64,000 bases of DNA, taken from assembly GCA_040954595.2 (NCBI GenBank), contig CM082578.2, forward strand, positions 12,152,001 to 12,216,000, in the 5' to 3' direction. Positions 25,719 through 50,415 of the stretch are shown one piece after another. A program made the position numbers and the translations under genes. Within the stretch, counting starts at the first letter, position 1; each line of letters starts with the position of its first letter. The notes below the pieces were generated by a model. That model did no database searches. It was not told the origin of the DNA and saw nothing but the letters and a program-made list of their open reading frames with translations. Origin of the DNA: Balanoglossus misakiensis. Taxonomy: Eukaryota; Hemichordata.

Positions 25719-26730
25719 TATTTTTTAAATGTTGATCAAAAGAGACATGTTTCCTATGTCATTCGGGAAATTTTCAACTTTTTAGAAAAGTCAATATTAT
25801 ACGTTATCTTTCGTTCGCTACTGTTGTTCAGTTTGCCTAGGTCACTGTGACATTCCAAAGTAGCAATAATCATGACCTTGATCTTTTACTGTAGATTACG
25901 ATTGAAGATGTAAATATCTTGTTCAGTTGTTTTTGTCCTGTACAGATTTTTTTTTGTATATTACAGAATGTGGTCTGTATTTACAGTCACACTCAGTCCC
26001 ATGGTATTTTTGAACATCACGAGGCTCAGTTCACAGAATACAGTCAGTCAGCAAAATTCTGCTGCAAAATTTTTTGTAAAACTTGTAAAGTATGTAATTT
26101 TTGTACAATTAATCTAAATTACCGAAACCAATTTTCAACAAACTCACCGACTTGCAACACCTGTGATGTAGTAGCATCAATACCAAATACAGCATCATTT
26201 ACATAAATTTACAAAAAAAATATTTTGCATATAGAGGTAGCATTGACCCTGTTGAGTATCCATGAGAAGTTTGGATATGAGAGTACATCTGTGAAGTTTA
26301 CCTTGTTCCCAAAAATAGGATGTGTACATTTTAAAATAATAATTGTGTAAGAACTTTATATCTTATTTATACAGAGAGAGTTTATATCATATACATATAG
26401 AGCTTGTGAATTTTGTGAATAACCTTAATGGGATTCTGTTTACTTTTGCTTTTAATCATCAAATCTTTTTACTTTTTTTCAGAAAATAGACATATCAGTT
26501 TCATTAGAATTGCCAAACCATGCGCCCATAAATAAAAAAATCTAATATATGTATATCTTCTCTATACTGTCATGAATTTTTAATATCATGTAAAATTTTA
26601 CATTTCTATACAGGTTTTGTATTTCTAGCAACTAGAAAACATCTTTACATCAATGTGTGACATATTTACAGCAAGGACACCTTGTATCATGTGTTTTTAT
26701 TGTGTGAAATAAATTTAATCAGAGACAATG
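25719..26730 (+). other. 3' UTR of the CUB/LDLa gene
   Basis: AT-rich and non-coding. An AATAAA signal at 26708-26713 is the likely polyadenylation site. Confidence 0.55.
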
Positions 26731-27788
26731 AATGGTGACATGAGTGTGAATTACTGCTTATTAACTCATTTGAGGGTACCCTACATGAAGATGGGAGTAT
26801 GGACTGACTTTAACCAAAGCGTCTGTCTCTGGACTTTGCATGGAGGAGGGACATAAAACTGACACCAACACAAGTACAAAGTCACTTCACCTTCGGTAGG
26901 TTTTCTTCTTCTTTTGTGTAAAGATTCATTTCTCCAAAGAGCGCCGTGTGAAAGAACTCCTTTCCATGGTAAATTCATCACCTGCTGCAACGCCCAGTCA
27001 TTATCAAAACGTGTCGGGGATGCTTCTGTAGCATGTCAGTCGCCACAACTTCACAGTAGCTCTGTCACCTTTCAAGACGTCATATGTTCCATCATGGCTT
27101 CAGTGGGATACAGCCAGTTGGTGTTGATTTAACAGGTATTAAATCTTCTTAAATTTGCAACGGGGACATCCATCAAGCAAAACATAGTCACAAGATCTGT
27201 CATGTCTCACATTACGGTACCCTCCCACAGACATATTCACAGAATGCATTTTCATCCGCAATAAATCAATGGATCAACGGAGCAAAACCCACCAAAAAGG
27301 ATTGGTCAGGTTGGAGGGGGATCAGGTTATTCCTGTCATGTGATGGGGTTGGGGGAGGGAGGGGAAAAAGTCTGTTGAAGTCCTGGGTACGGTTTGATAA
27401 TTCAGTGTGAAGTTCATTGAAATATGAAACACTTTTATAAGTCAGAAATTATGGAATGGGTAGTCAACACAAACAGAACTAGACATACTTGCCCTTGCTA
27501 CTCTGAACAAGTCAAACTTTTTAAGTAGAAAAAAGGGACTAATACAAAACTGTACAAAGCCTACAATCTAAGTACGAGGAACCATTGCTTTTAAACTGAG
27601 CCATCAAATGTACTGTCTTTCACAACAAAATGATTCATTTCATAGATTCAACCACCGAATGAAATTTAGGAAGTATGCATTATGTAAACAATTTACTCAA
27701 CGTTTAAAAAACTCTTCAACTTCTTCTTAAATATAATATATTTACATTATCATTGAAATGTGGAGTTTAGTGCCATCTGCTCGTGAAT
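26731..27788. other. Convergent spacer and IFT122 3' UTR
   Basis: This lies between the 3' ends of the CUB gene (plus) and IFT122 (minus). No open frame with recognisable content. I see no clear AATAAA signal for IFT122 on the minus strand. Confidence 0.5.
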
Positions 27789-36303
<8,515 letters not shown>

Positions 36304-37090
36304 GGTTACACTTCGACGACGGTGATATCCCCTTCACCGGTTTCTGAGGTGAGCTTGAGAAAAATGTAGCCGATGTGCGCATGCTCGCTCGGTCAACGGT
36401 GAAATCTCGTGAAAGAGGAGATTTCACTGTGCCGAGACCTGGTGCCGAGATGTAAAACATATTGTGTGTCTTTTCTTTTCATTTACTTTTAACAATAAAT
36501 AAAAACTCTTCGTGGTTTGGTCAATTCACTAACCAACCAGCTTGTCTGAAAATATCTTTAAAATGAGAAATACCGAGAAAATTTTAATATTATTTCTACG
36601 TCAATGTTATGTATTGTTGCTTTCATATTGCCATGATAACCACGGTTACCATGGAGAAATCACAAGAACACGGTACAATGATGTTCGGTAATTTTGGTGA
36701 AACCAAGAAATCAAATAGAAAGGAAAATTTTAAGCTTATCTGTAATCATTGCACATGTTGGCGCATTGTCGTTCAGAAGAAAGATTCCACCTGCTGAGCC
36801 GGGAAGAGAGTTGACATTTTCAGCTACCAACAAATTGGCCAAATTATGAGACGGAACACAGACAAATTAGCGTCATTCAGTTTACTTTCCCCAGGGAAAT
36901 GATTACGACAAGAGTGGAGTGGATAGGAGTGGGCGAAAAAAAATGTTTTGGTTCTGCCAATGGGGAGATGAGCTGAAAAAGTAGCGCCCTCAAAGGACCG
37001 GATTGGTTTGTCACTTCCCTGTATGTGGATGAGTCGTGCCCCTGAAATCTCCCAAAGCAATAAAAAAACACTTGCACATGTTGACAGGTT
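36304..37090. other. IFT122 promoter region and spacer to RAP1
   Basis: No gene. An NRF1-like TGCGCATGC at 36376-36384 lies about 75 bases upstream of the IFT122 start codon, with X-box-like half sites further up at 36627-36658 (listed separately). Confidence 0.5.
36627..36658. promoter_or_regulatory. Cluster of degenerate X-box (RFX) sites upstream of IFT122
   Basis: ATTGCCATGATAAC (36627-36640) and GTTACCATGGAGAA (36645-36658) each resemble the X-box GTNRCC-N2-RGYAAC with about two mismatches. RFX factors drive IFT genes through such sites in other animals. They lie about 330 bases upstream of the start codon. Confidence 0.35.
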
Positions 37091-40000
37091 GAAAAGTAAG
37101 TACTTTATTAAATATCATACCTTACAGCTACAGAAATTAACTAATTATGTGTGTGGCATTTTACAACCGGTTTTCAAAGTGCACATTGCAATACATCAAA
37201 AAAAGTTCTTGGAAGAATAAGTGTTGCAAACTTTGACAGTTGAAGGCAAAAAGTCAGTTCTGCACATTTTCACTTGGAGATATTTCCCCCGAAAATTGAA
37301 ATTTTACAATTTCACTGTCCCTCCGAACTATACAGCAAATATGGTTTCTTACTGTCTGTCAGTAACATCACACTGAGGGTAGGATATTGCAAGGGGTTAT
37401 ATTTCATGACAGAGGAAACCACATGATGATAAGTCTATAGACTACACTGTGATTACATTCTTGTAGTGGGAAGGACAGTTGAGCAAAATTCAGTGAAAAT
37501 ACTCTCCTAGAGAAAATAAAGTGCATCAACTTCACTTCTAAACTGCCCGTGTCAAATATAGTGAAAATAAATTCCCAGCAAAAGCAATGTACATGAACTT
37601 CACAATTTCTTTGAAATGCTCGCGTTAAGACACTTTACTGATAAAATGTTAACTGGATGTCGAATACACCATGCACTGTTAGCTGTGACATTAAAATTTT
37701 ATGTTTTCTCAAAAACACTCAATACGGAGTGCTACCGGTACTTCCCAACTTTTCAGTTTTCCTTCACATATATCAGTTGCATTATCAACACTACAGCCCA
37801 AAACCATGAATCATGCTGATTTGCACAGTACAGATCGATGCTATAATTACCTTATTTTTCTGTTTCTAGTTTCAAAAGCAGTCGTAGTTTAATCTTGACA
37901 ATCCCCATCAATCTCCCCTCCACCCCAAAAAGTATACTGATTACCAGAACTAGATATAATTCCAAAGTTCAGTCATCAAACATCCGCTCGTTTTTAAATA
38001 TATACTGCCACGTTTAAATATTTTAAATACAAATCGTCTTCTACGAGATTTCACGCCCAGTAATTAATTATTTCGTCATTTTGGGGGGATGTACAAAAAA
38101 ATGAGTTTCAGAAATTGGTTCAACTGACAGTGGTACACAAATTACCTATCTGTTTACAAGGCAAGTTTTTTTCTTTTTGAATGTTGAATGTTTTTGTTCT
38201 TTTTCCTTACAAGACCCAAAAATCTAGTGATCAATAATCAGTTTTGCGTTAACTGTATAAATGCACACTTTATGAATGGAGTAAAAATGGTGCACATTAA
38301 AACACAGATTAATAAAGAATTGGGAGTTTTTCTTCCGGCACACACACTGCGGTTGAATACTCTGCTCCCGTAAAGGCAGTGTCTAGGTTAATGCGACTAA
38401 GAAAATCGTGCAATGCACAGTTGGAATGACGATAAAATCTGAAATATGTCTACCTACACCTCAGCCAAACAAATACAACTGGAAATTGATTTTTTGATTT
38501 TTGAGTCCACTTGTCTGCAGAAATGTGACACAAAACCGGGACTCAGTGATTGCTGTGATGAAAATCTCTTTAGACATAACCTCAAGAAAAGAGTGACAGC
38601 TGGGATTGACAGGTCTAGAAGTGACAAAATTTCTGCATGTGACACTGTGCATACATTGCCTGGATTTATGGAAGCAACATTCAGTGAACTGCAAGTCTGC
38701 AGGCCAATGTTTCTCGTTTTCATGGGCATAATACCCAAATTTAGCTAAAAAGTTCAATTTACATATCACAAAATTTAACATCTACAGGTTTACATCCTGC
38801 AGATGTGAATTTTTTATCAGTACCCAAAACTTGTTCAGGTGTTGGATGAAACACGCAATCATCCATGACATTCGACAGTTTTCTGATAAATAACCTTGTT
38901 TTGTTTTTTTAATTTCAAACAACATTTGGAATAATGAAAACTCCAATTAAAAACACATGCGTTCTTCTATTAACCAAGCAACACATTTTAGGGAGAGAGT
39001 TCACAGGTCACACGGGATCATGAAGGGTCAAAGTTCAAGATGACAGTTTATGATTTCAAGAAAAAAATCTGCATACAGAGAAATTAGAAGTACGCAGAGA
39101 AAAACGTCAGATTTCACTGACAGAGCATCATAGAAATTTCAAGACAAAATGGTGCAACGTGTTCTGAAAAAGCTAATTTCATTAAAAATGTTTATTTTTG
39201 ACATTAACATACGAAGGAAGGATGAGCAGCAGCATTACATGAATTTGAACTACCAAGTAACCATGGTCATAAAAGTACAGTATATACAATGCAGAATCTG
39301 CAAAATTCTAAATTTCAAGCACAATTTCTAATTTTTCAGACTAACTTACAGTTTAAAGATGTTCAAAAATTGCCTTTTTAACGCCTTTAAATGAGATAGA
39401 GGACTGTGATGCACACTGTGGAACAGCAGAATCACTGTCACTCCAATGAAGAACGGAACTGAAGACAATCTTTCACCAAAACTGATAAACTACAATGAGA
39501 ATCCGAAAGCGTTCTCCCCAGGAATTTCTGGTACAATTTGCATAAATTTAGAACCTGTTATAATAATGATTTTCCATTTGTTTCAAATTTTTAAGATGGT
39601 GACCTGATATTCTAACTCTGGGGAGAATGCTGACTGGTCATCATTGACAGCGACAGCATTATTTCACAAACAGAAGGGAGACAAAATGCCAGCCACTGTT
39701 TTTGTGACCTGTTTCTGAAAATGTAAAAACCTGCTGCATGATGAAGCTGAGAAATTAGGCTGGTGAGCGTAGGAATTCTCTCTGAACCATGCATTTATTT
39801 GCTCCTGCCCCGGAAACTACATTCCTCTACGGATATGCTAAATTCTCCAAATTACACCCTACACTATAAAGCTGGTACTCGCAAGAATTGTATAAAATTT
39901 GAAATAACCTCTCCAAAGCGGCTAACAGCATACATATCGATACAGTAATCAACGCTAGACATGAATGTAACTTAAAGAATTTACAATACTTAATAGTGTC

Positions 40001-40602
40001 TGTTCTTTTTTCCTATTTTTTTGTTTTCCCTACTTCAAGTTATGTTGTTATTATTATTGCGTTGTGTCCATATATTTCCTTCTTTTAAATACAAAAACAC
40101 ACATGTAAGCAATCTGTGTTGATAACCTGGGCAGTAGTAATATGAGTGATAAAAATAGCTACTGTGGTAGATAGGTAAAGGTGCAGTGGTCTTTGTGATC
40201 TGGGGGTGTTCACTTACAGCCTATGGGTTCTTCATGCACTCCTACGACACAGGTACGTGTGCAGACCATTAAAATCGAAAAAAAAAGTGTCTTTCTTTTG
40301 AAGAGGATGGAAAGTTAGAAATCTGCTGCTGCAGTTCGGTTCTCGGTGATGACAAGGGTTCAACGTTGAGGTGATGGAGCGTTGGTTGGCCCGCTTCGTA
40401 CAAGGATCTGTTGAGGCAAATAGAATCGCGGGAAGTGTGAGTCACCAACATCTCAATGCATGCAGTCATCATATAGCGGACTCGTCGTCAGTTTAGTGAC
40501 CTAAGTTGCATATAAATACGGTAACTGTTATGTAAATGATTTTCCAGCACACAGTAACTCACCTGATAAAAAACAGTCACTGGACACTTGATTGTTATAA
40601 AA
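37091..40602 (-). other. RAP1 3' UTR, about 3.5 kb
   Basis: No coding sequence on either strand with recognisable content. A minus-strand AATAAA (TTTATT at 37104-37109) marks a likely polyadenylation site. Earlier sites may also be used. Confidence 0.5.
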
Positions 40603-44369
<3,767 letters not shown>

Positions 44370-44404
44370 CTTTGGATGGTAAACCAATCAAACTCTTAAC
44401 ACAC

Positions 44405-46870
44405 CTGTCAGAATAAAAAATGCTGATATTGTGAATTTAAATACCATGAGTATTCATTTAAGTACTACAGCTACCAGTGTCCACTGCAAAAAGCAACACT
44501 GACATTGGTCAAGTTCATGATGTGTTTGAAAAATCTGCACCATGTGTGGACTTGATCTTGAAAATGCTTTTCAAAGTGGAAAATGAACATTGCCCAATAT
44601 CATGTGATACTGGTAGTTTTATTTATTGTGTTGAGTGTACAAGTCATCCCCCATGATGTAATTGGTGATCATTCATTCTGACACTGTAATTCTCATTACA
44701 ATGCTAAAATAACACCATATTTATTTTGCTAAAAAGAACATATTAATCTTCCACATGACGCATGTAAATATGGAGTCACCGTTCTTCACAATGAGCAGAA
44801 CTAATTATATTAAAACTACAAGTTTATGAATAAACTATTAATTTATGACCCAAATTTGTATGATATCTCAATTCAAATGATTTCCTCGTCAAAGTATGAG
44901 ACCTGTATTTCTTTGTTCAAATTATCTCCAATGCTTTTGAACGGTAGAGGTTTTGGAGAAAACAAAAGCTCCATTTATATAACTGATGACGTCTACAATA
45001 ACACAGAGATGGGCAAAGTCCTGATAAACTGACACATGTGGGCTGCACGTTTCTTTTGTCTGCAATGCAGTTTTCTGTTTGTTTGCCAATTACATTATGT
45101 AGCTGTATCTGAGTGGCCATTTTTAAAGTGACATACGACTGTGAAAGCGTTCTGCAGACAATGACGAGGGTTTTGTCTGGCGTGCATGTGTGAGAATACT
45201 AATATTCATGTCAAATACCGAACTGCATCACAAAGAAGCCTTGAAATACCATATTTCACGAAAAGTCAGAATATATTTCGTAACCCAGTCTTTTTTTACT
45301 GCTGGTGGATGTCTTTGTTCCAAACGCAATACTGACCTGTGCTAGTGCATGTAAATGGCGCTTCGCAATACAAATATCATAATGGTGTAATAATATCTGT
45401 AAATCATCACTGTTGAAATTTGAAATGGACAAGAAGCCATATAAATGCTGGTGGAGATACAAATTCACGATCATCACGATATTGAAATTGTGTACCACTT
45501 GTGGGTGTATGGTTGGTTATACACACTCTCATTCCCATCAAGATTACCATACTTTCTGAATGACATTAATTTCTTTCCATCATATCATAACAGCAATCCT
45601 ACAAAACATTACCCTACTACAGCATCCTACAATTATTTTTCAAGGACCTGACAAGGCATTGTTTGCAATAGAATTGAGCATCTGATAGGAGAAAGTCTGC
45701 TGAGTGTAAACATATAGTTTAAGTAAAGGCCACCTGATGAGCCATCTCGTATTGAGGTGCACTGTGCTTGCTGTGAGCAATGATTAGCATGATGTGCATT
45801 GTTTGTCCAGCATATCAGTGCAATGGGCAACACTGATTGTGATTGTGCGGCGCACACATTTGCATGGTCGTGGGACGATTCTGTTCTACTCTGCGACCGC
45901 ACCTCAGGTCCAGGTATAGGAAGTACATGGTCAGACGCCTTTATACTCTGGTTATTAATAGCCACACACAAGTGACAATGATGTAATAACATCGCACTTT
46001 CCAATGAATAAGGCACTAGTATATACTTGATATCTTTGGGTGCATCTTGGTCGTCGCGGGTCAAGAGGAATCACCGGGGCGACTGCCAGACGCATGCAAG
46101 GCACGGCCTGAGACAACAAACGGAAAGGGGGAGTCCTGTCTGTCCGATCGCTCCCATCTCCTACGCTCCATATGTAGTGATGACGGCCATTGCATAGTCA
46201 CCGGCAACCGATTTAATGACATGGGCTGGGTGTGACTGCATTTTTCAACTTTTAACGGAATATCTGTAGTAGACCGACTTTTGTGGCCTGAATATTTTAA
46301 AATATTCCCGCGTGGCAAACTATGGAGTTGCTCTGTCGTTAGAAAAATTGAATAATTGCCATTCAAAGGATTTTAAAACGCGGTACAAATTACATGTTAT
46401 GTTATGTACGTGTACACACTACATCGCTAGTAGTACTGGAAACTAGTGTACAGACGTGTAAGTTTCCGGCAGAAACACTCCCTGTATATTTCAGTCTTCC
46501 GACGTCCCTAATAAATCGTTCGTTAAATGTCCAGCCAAAATTATCAGAAATTCATCATCATACATAAGGGATTCCAGTCGATGTATCTACTTAGCAAATC
46601 TAAATCAAACGATCGTAGATCCTTGGCCGTTCATAAAACACAACAGTGTACAATGAACTCGTATTACAGTACAAGCGACTCGGATCGTTGGTGGAGTGGA
46701 GTGCTCGAATCATATTGGCTTCCAGCTGCATTTACGTTCTGCGTTTTTAGGAATGATCTCTCGATAACACTTAAACGGACGATCGATAACGTGGTTATTG
46801 ACGCTCGATCGATCCACGTAAGAAAAATATGACATTTTACTGGATCAACTGGAATCGTTACAACACTTAC
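44405..46870 (-). other. RAP1 first intron (inferred)
   Basis: A spacer of 2.5 kb between the acceptor next to the RAP1 start exon and a donor-bearing candidate first exon. No gene recognised. Confidence 0.45.
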
Positions 46871-46960
46871 CGTCAAGACAAAGCGTCGTCCAATACACTG
46901 ACACTGGGACCCGAGTAGAGAAATGGATGGCTGTGACGTCATCACAGCCTCGAACGCCTC
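46871..46960 (-). promoter_or_regulatory. RAP1 non-coding first exon and promoter with a CRE
   Basis: On the minus strand a strong donor (GACG followed by GTAAGTG) ends a non-coding exon at 46871. A full cAMP-response element TGACGTCA lies at 46934-46941 inside a larger palindrome (GCTGTGA...TCACAGC). The exon's right end and the exact start site are not determinable. Confidence 0.4.
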
Positions 46961-49290
46961 CACTTTTAATAGAGAGTTTGAATCTGATTATAAAACTCAT
47001 ACTTGAAGATGTAAATGCCTACAAAAATGAATGAACATAAATATCATATTAATGTTACACACATATACTTTTTTGCGTTCTTCTTACGTTATTTGCTTTA
47101 AATCTTAGCAGATACATCATGAAAGTGGCTACAAGGTCAACACAAATTCCTGCCGTCGATGGCGCCAGACAGCCTAAACATATCCACTCCCTCGGAGGCA
47201 TTCTATAAATGTGGGACATATGATTCACAAGTTTATCAGGGCGTGTCTTCCTCTGAGAATCCAATGCCAAATCTGGCTCCTGCGTTGCCCCCTTCGAAGC
47301 ATGCAACGTGATCTGTCAAACGTGACGAAATATACCCCGCGCCGTTTAGAAATAGATCATGGTAGTTATACCAGACGGATAATAAGCTTTAGGCAAAAAA
47401 AACTTGTAGCGCCACTGATGATGGCCGTATGGACAAGGCTATGACTTCTCGAGGGTTTGTTGTACAAGGCCACAGAAGATTACAAAAAGCTCACCATAAG
47501 AAAACACAAGATGAAGCACCACTAGGCACAGTTTCATGAACACAAAATACGTAATACAAAGTAACAAGCAATTTTTTGCAAAAATTAGAAAATTGCTTTA
47601 ATAAAAGACTTCGCACACTATATTTATAGTTACAGATTTTAACTAGCAGACCGTGGGTCAAGATAAATAAATAAACGTGTACATGGCCAGTTCGTCAAAG
47701 TTTCAATTACAAATGTACAAGCAAGATGCTTTAAAGCTAAACAATAACGTAAATTTGACATACTGATGAGACAAATGAGCTCGCTTTTGAAATATGTGGG
47801 GTATAGCCCAGATACCCAACGGTCGACACAATATTTGCACGATTTAAGCAACGAAAAGCCTTAACGAGTGATTTTTTACTACCTAGAACTTTGATCTGTG
47901 AGACTAGTTTACAAAAAACTAACAGAAATCGAGTTAAAGCCTGCAATTTAATTACGCATAAACAGAAAAGGCGCGTTTCAATCCGTCCAACTTTTAAAAG
48001 ATCATTTCTCTTCTGCTTTGTCGTTTCGATGTTTTCTGCCAAGGTCTGTCGTTATATACTGGTCATGGACAGTGACAGGGACATTGGTTATCAATCACCA
48101 TGACACTGCACATGACAAAGATCTCGAGCCCCTCTCTTTCTTTCTTTTTTACTAAGTCCATATCTATCGTAAAGAAATTGCAACCTGGATCCTGGGCTAT
48201 GAAGTAAAAAAAAATTGCAATTCCATTGTCGGGAAAACTTTCCGTGTGAAGCCCAGATACCAATGCAAAAATCGTGTATAAATCCCACTTTTCCACCATT
48301 CTTCAATGTTTTGAGTCTAAGTTTTGACTCACACGTGTGCTGATGAGCGGATGCCCCGAGAAACCTCATGACAGGCAGCTACTGAAAACCGAGCCTGGTC
48401 GGAAAGACTACCCACATGTCCGGATTCGAGTGCGACACTGATGATCAAAATCCAATCAGGCTCTTGTGACTCAATCTGTGGTTTGTACCGGACAATACAT
48501 ATTCACTTTCGCAGATTTAACAAAATTAGATCTGCCATCATCCTGTTTGTAAAATTCAGAAGTCAATATGTGTTACGTGGTATGCACAAACTTAAAAATC
48601 ATTTTCTCTACGAAGATAACGTTAGCATTGTAGTATATTTTGATTTCTTTTTTTTTCAAGAAACTAGCTAGTCTTAAAATGTCCGACTGAATTTGAACAC
48701 CACCAAAATACTGACATTCCCAAAAGAACCTTGTAATGCGCAGTTTATAAAATACCCATATCTGCTCATTGATGGAAACTAATTGATTTTCGCTGGTGTA
48801 AAAAGTAAGAGTTGATAATATATGCGCTCGATGGGATAATCAAGTTGCGATTTAATATTCACTACAGAAGAGAGAGAGAGAGAGAGGTGTCTCGAGGGCA
48901 TCTTCCCAACTTCGACATATTAAATCTGGAGGAGGGGCACTCCCATTTTTAAATCGGTCGTACGACCGGTCGTGGGACTTGGTCGTGTGAATCGTTGGTT
49001 CATTTTGGGCCAGATATCCACATGTACCTCGAGTTTGACCTCCGCCCCGGGTCACTTCAAATTGCCTCCTGCAGACTTTTGACTCTACTTAATTTTGACG
49101 TTTCACCCCGTTTTCTACTCTAGCACGTCTATTTGACAGTTTACCCACCACTTTGTAGACAATGTAGGGTTTTGACATCAGTATTTAGCAAACACTGAGG
49201 CTTGACTTAGCAATGATTCACGTCATACACCACACAATCCCACTTTCATTCAAACCGTACAAAACTAATCACAAGTGATTGACACAAGAA
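46961..49290. other. Intergenic spacer between RAP1 and the F-box/WD40 gene
   Basis: No gene recognised. It contains an (AG)n tract at about 48869-48886. Open frames here are short and lack recognisable domains. Confidence 0.5.
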
Positions 49291-50415
49291 AACATTTTTT
49301 TTATTTCACACAAGAAAACAGCACAGATTTACATATATTCACTAGGCCAGTAGCTGCGCTGTCTTAATGTTGTCTTTGTGCAAGCGTCTTCTCAGACTGA
49401 AAATCTGTTCAATCAAAATACCCAGGAATGGTATTATTCCTCTCATTGTGTGCTTCTCAGCTCAAAAATGAATGTTTGTTTCTACTTTGCTGGGGGCAAT
49501 ACGCTTTCATATTTTAAACTGGGAACCTATCATTGGTTTGATGCAACCCATTAGAGTCCAAGCTCTGAGCACCACTGGAACATTGTGCAAAGACACTACA
49601 AGTCTGGCAAAACATCTGATAAAACACTCCAAAACATCTGCGATAATGAACACAGGGACTTACACTTTTGTCAAAAATTATTCAGCACGGCACAAACAAA
49701 TCGTATTCAACATGCCTGCACTTTTAGCACAAGCACTCAAACACAGATAAACCAAATTTGAATTCAGCTTGTCCACTATTTCGAGTACGGATGCACGAAC
49801 ACAGTAACACCACGGAAAATCCCACACATGGGCACGTACTTAAGTTTAAACACAACAGTACTATACAGCCATTGGATAAAACTGCAGAAGCAACCATCCT
49901 ACGGAGACACACAACACTACAGTGACACTAAAAATCGACAGAATTCATGATATATCCACACAACACATCTCAGGTCTGTGTCGGCACACACAAGTACAAA
50001 TTCCATGGACCCATATTTACAATCACTGCACTACAATAAGTTTCTTAAACATTGCAAAAATCTGGACTGGCACCCAATAACGTCACGGCTTACAATAAAA
50101 CCAGCAGAAAACGACATTGTTTATCAACACACGTGCACTCACGCACTGTACTCCTTCAAATACAAACAAACTGCAAGTTCACAAAGAAATAAATTCTCTT
50201 CATAAAATATTCTCTCTGTAGTAAGTAAATTTACAAACTTCTCACAAGTATCTTTGTTTCGTAGAAATCAACCATAAATAGTACATTTAAATAGCCGCAC
50301 AAAAATACTGGTTGTCTTTCAGCCAATAAATATCGCACTCCTCTATGGAGGAATCGCACGTCAAATAACAGTATGAGTCATTTTTATACTCTTTGGATAG
50401 AACAATATATTCCTT
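49291..50415 (-). other. 3' UTR of the F-box/WD40 gene
   Basis: Non-coding. A minus-strand AATAAA (TTTATT at 49300-49305) marks a likely polyadenylation site about 1.1 kb after the stop codon. Confidence 0.5.
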
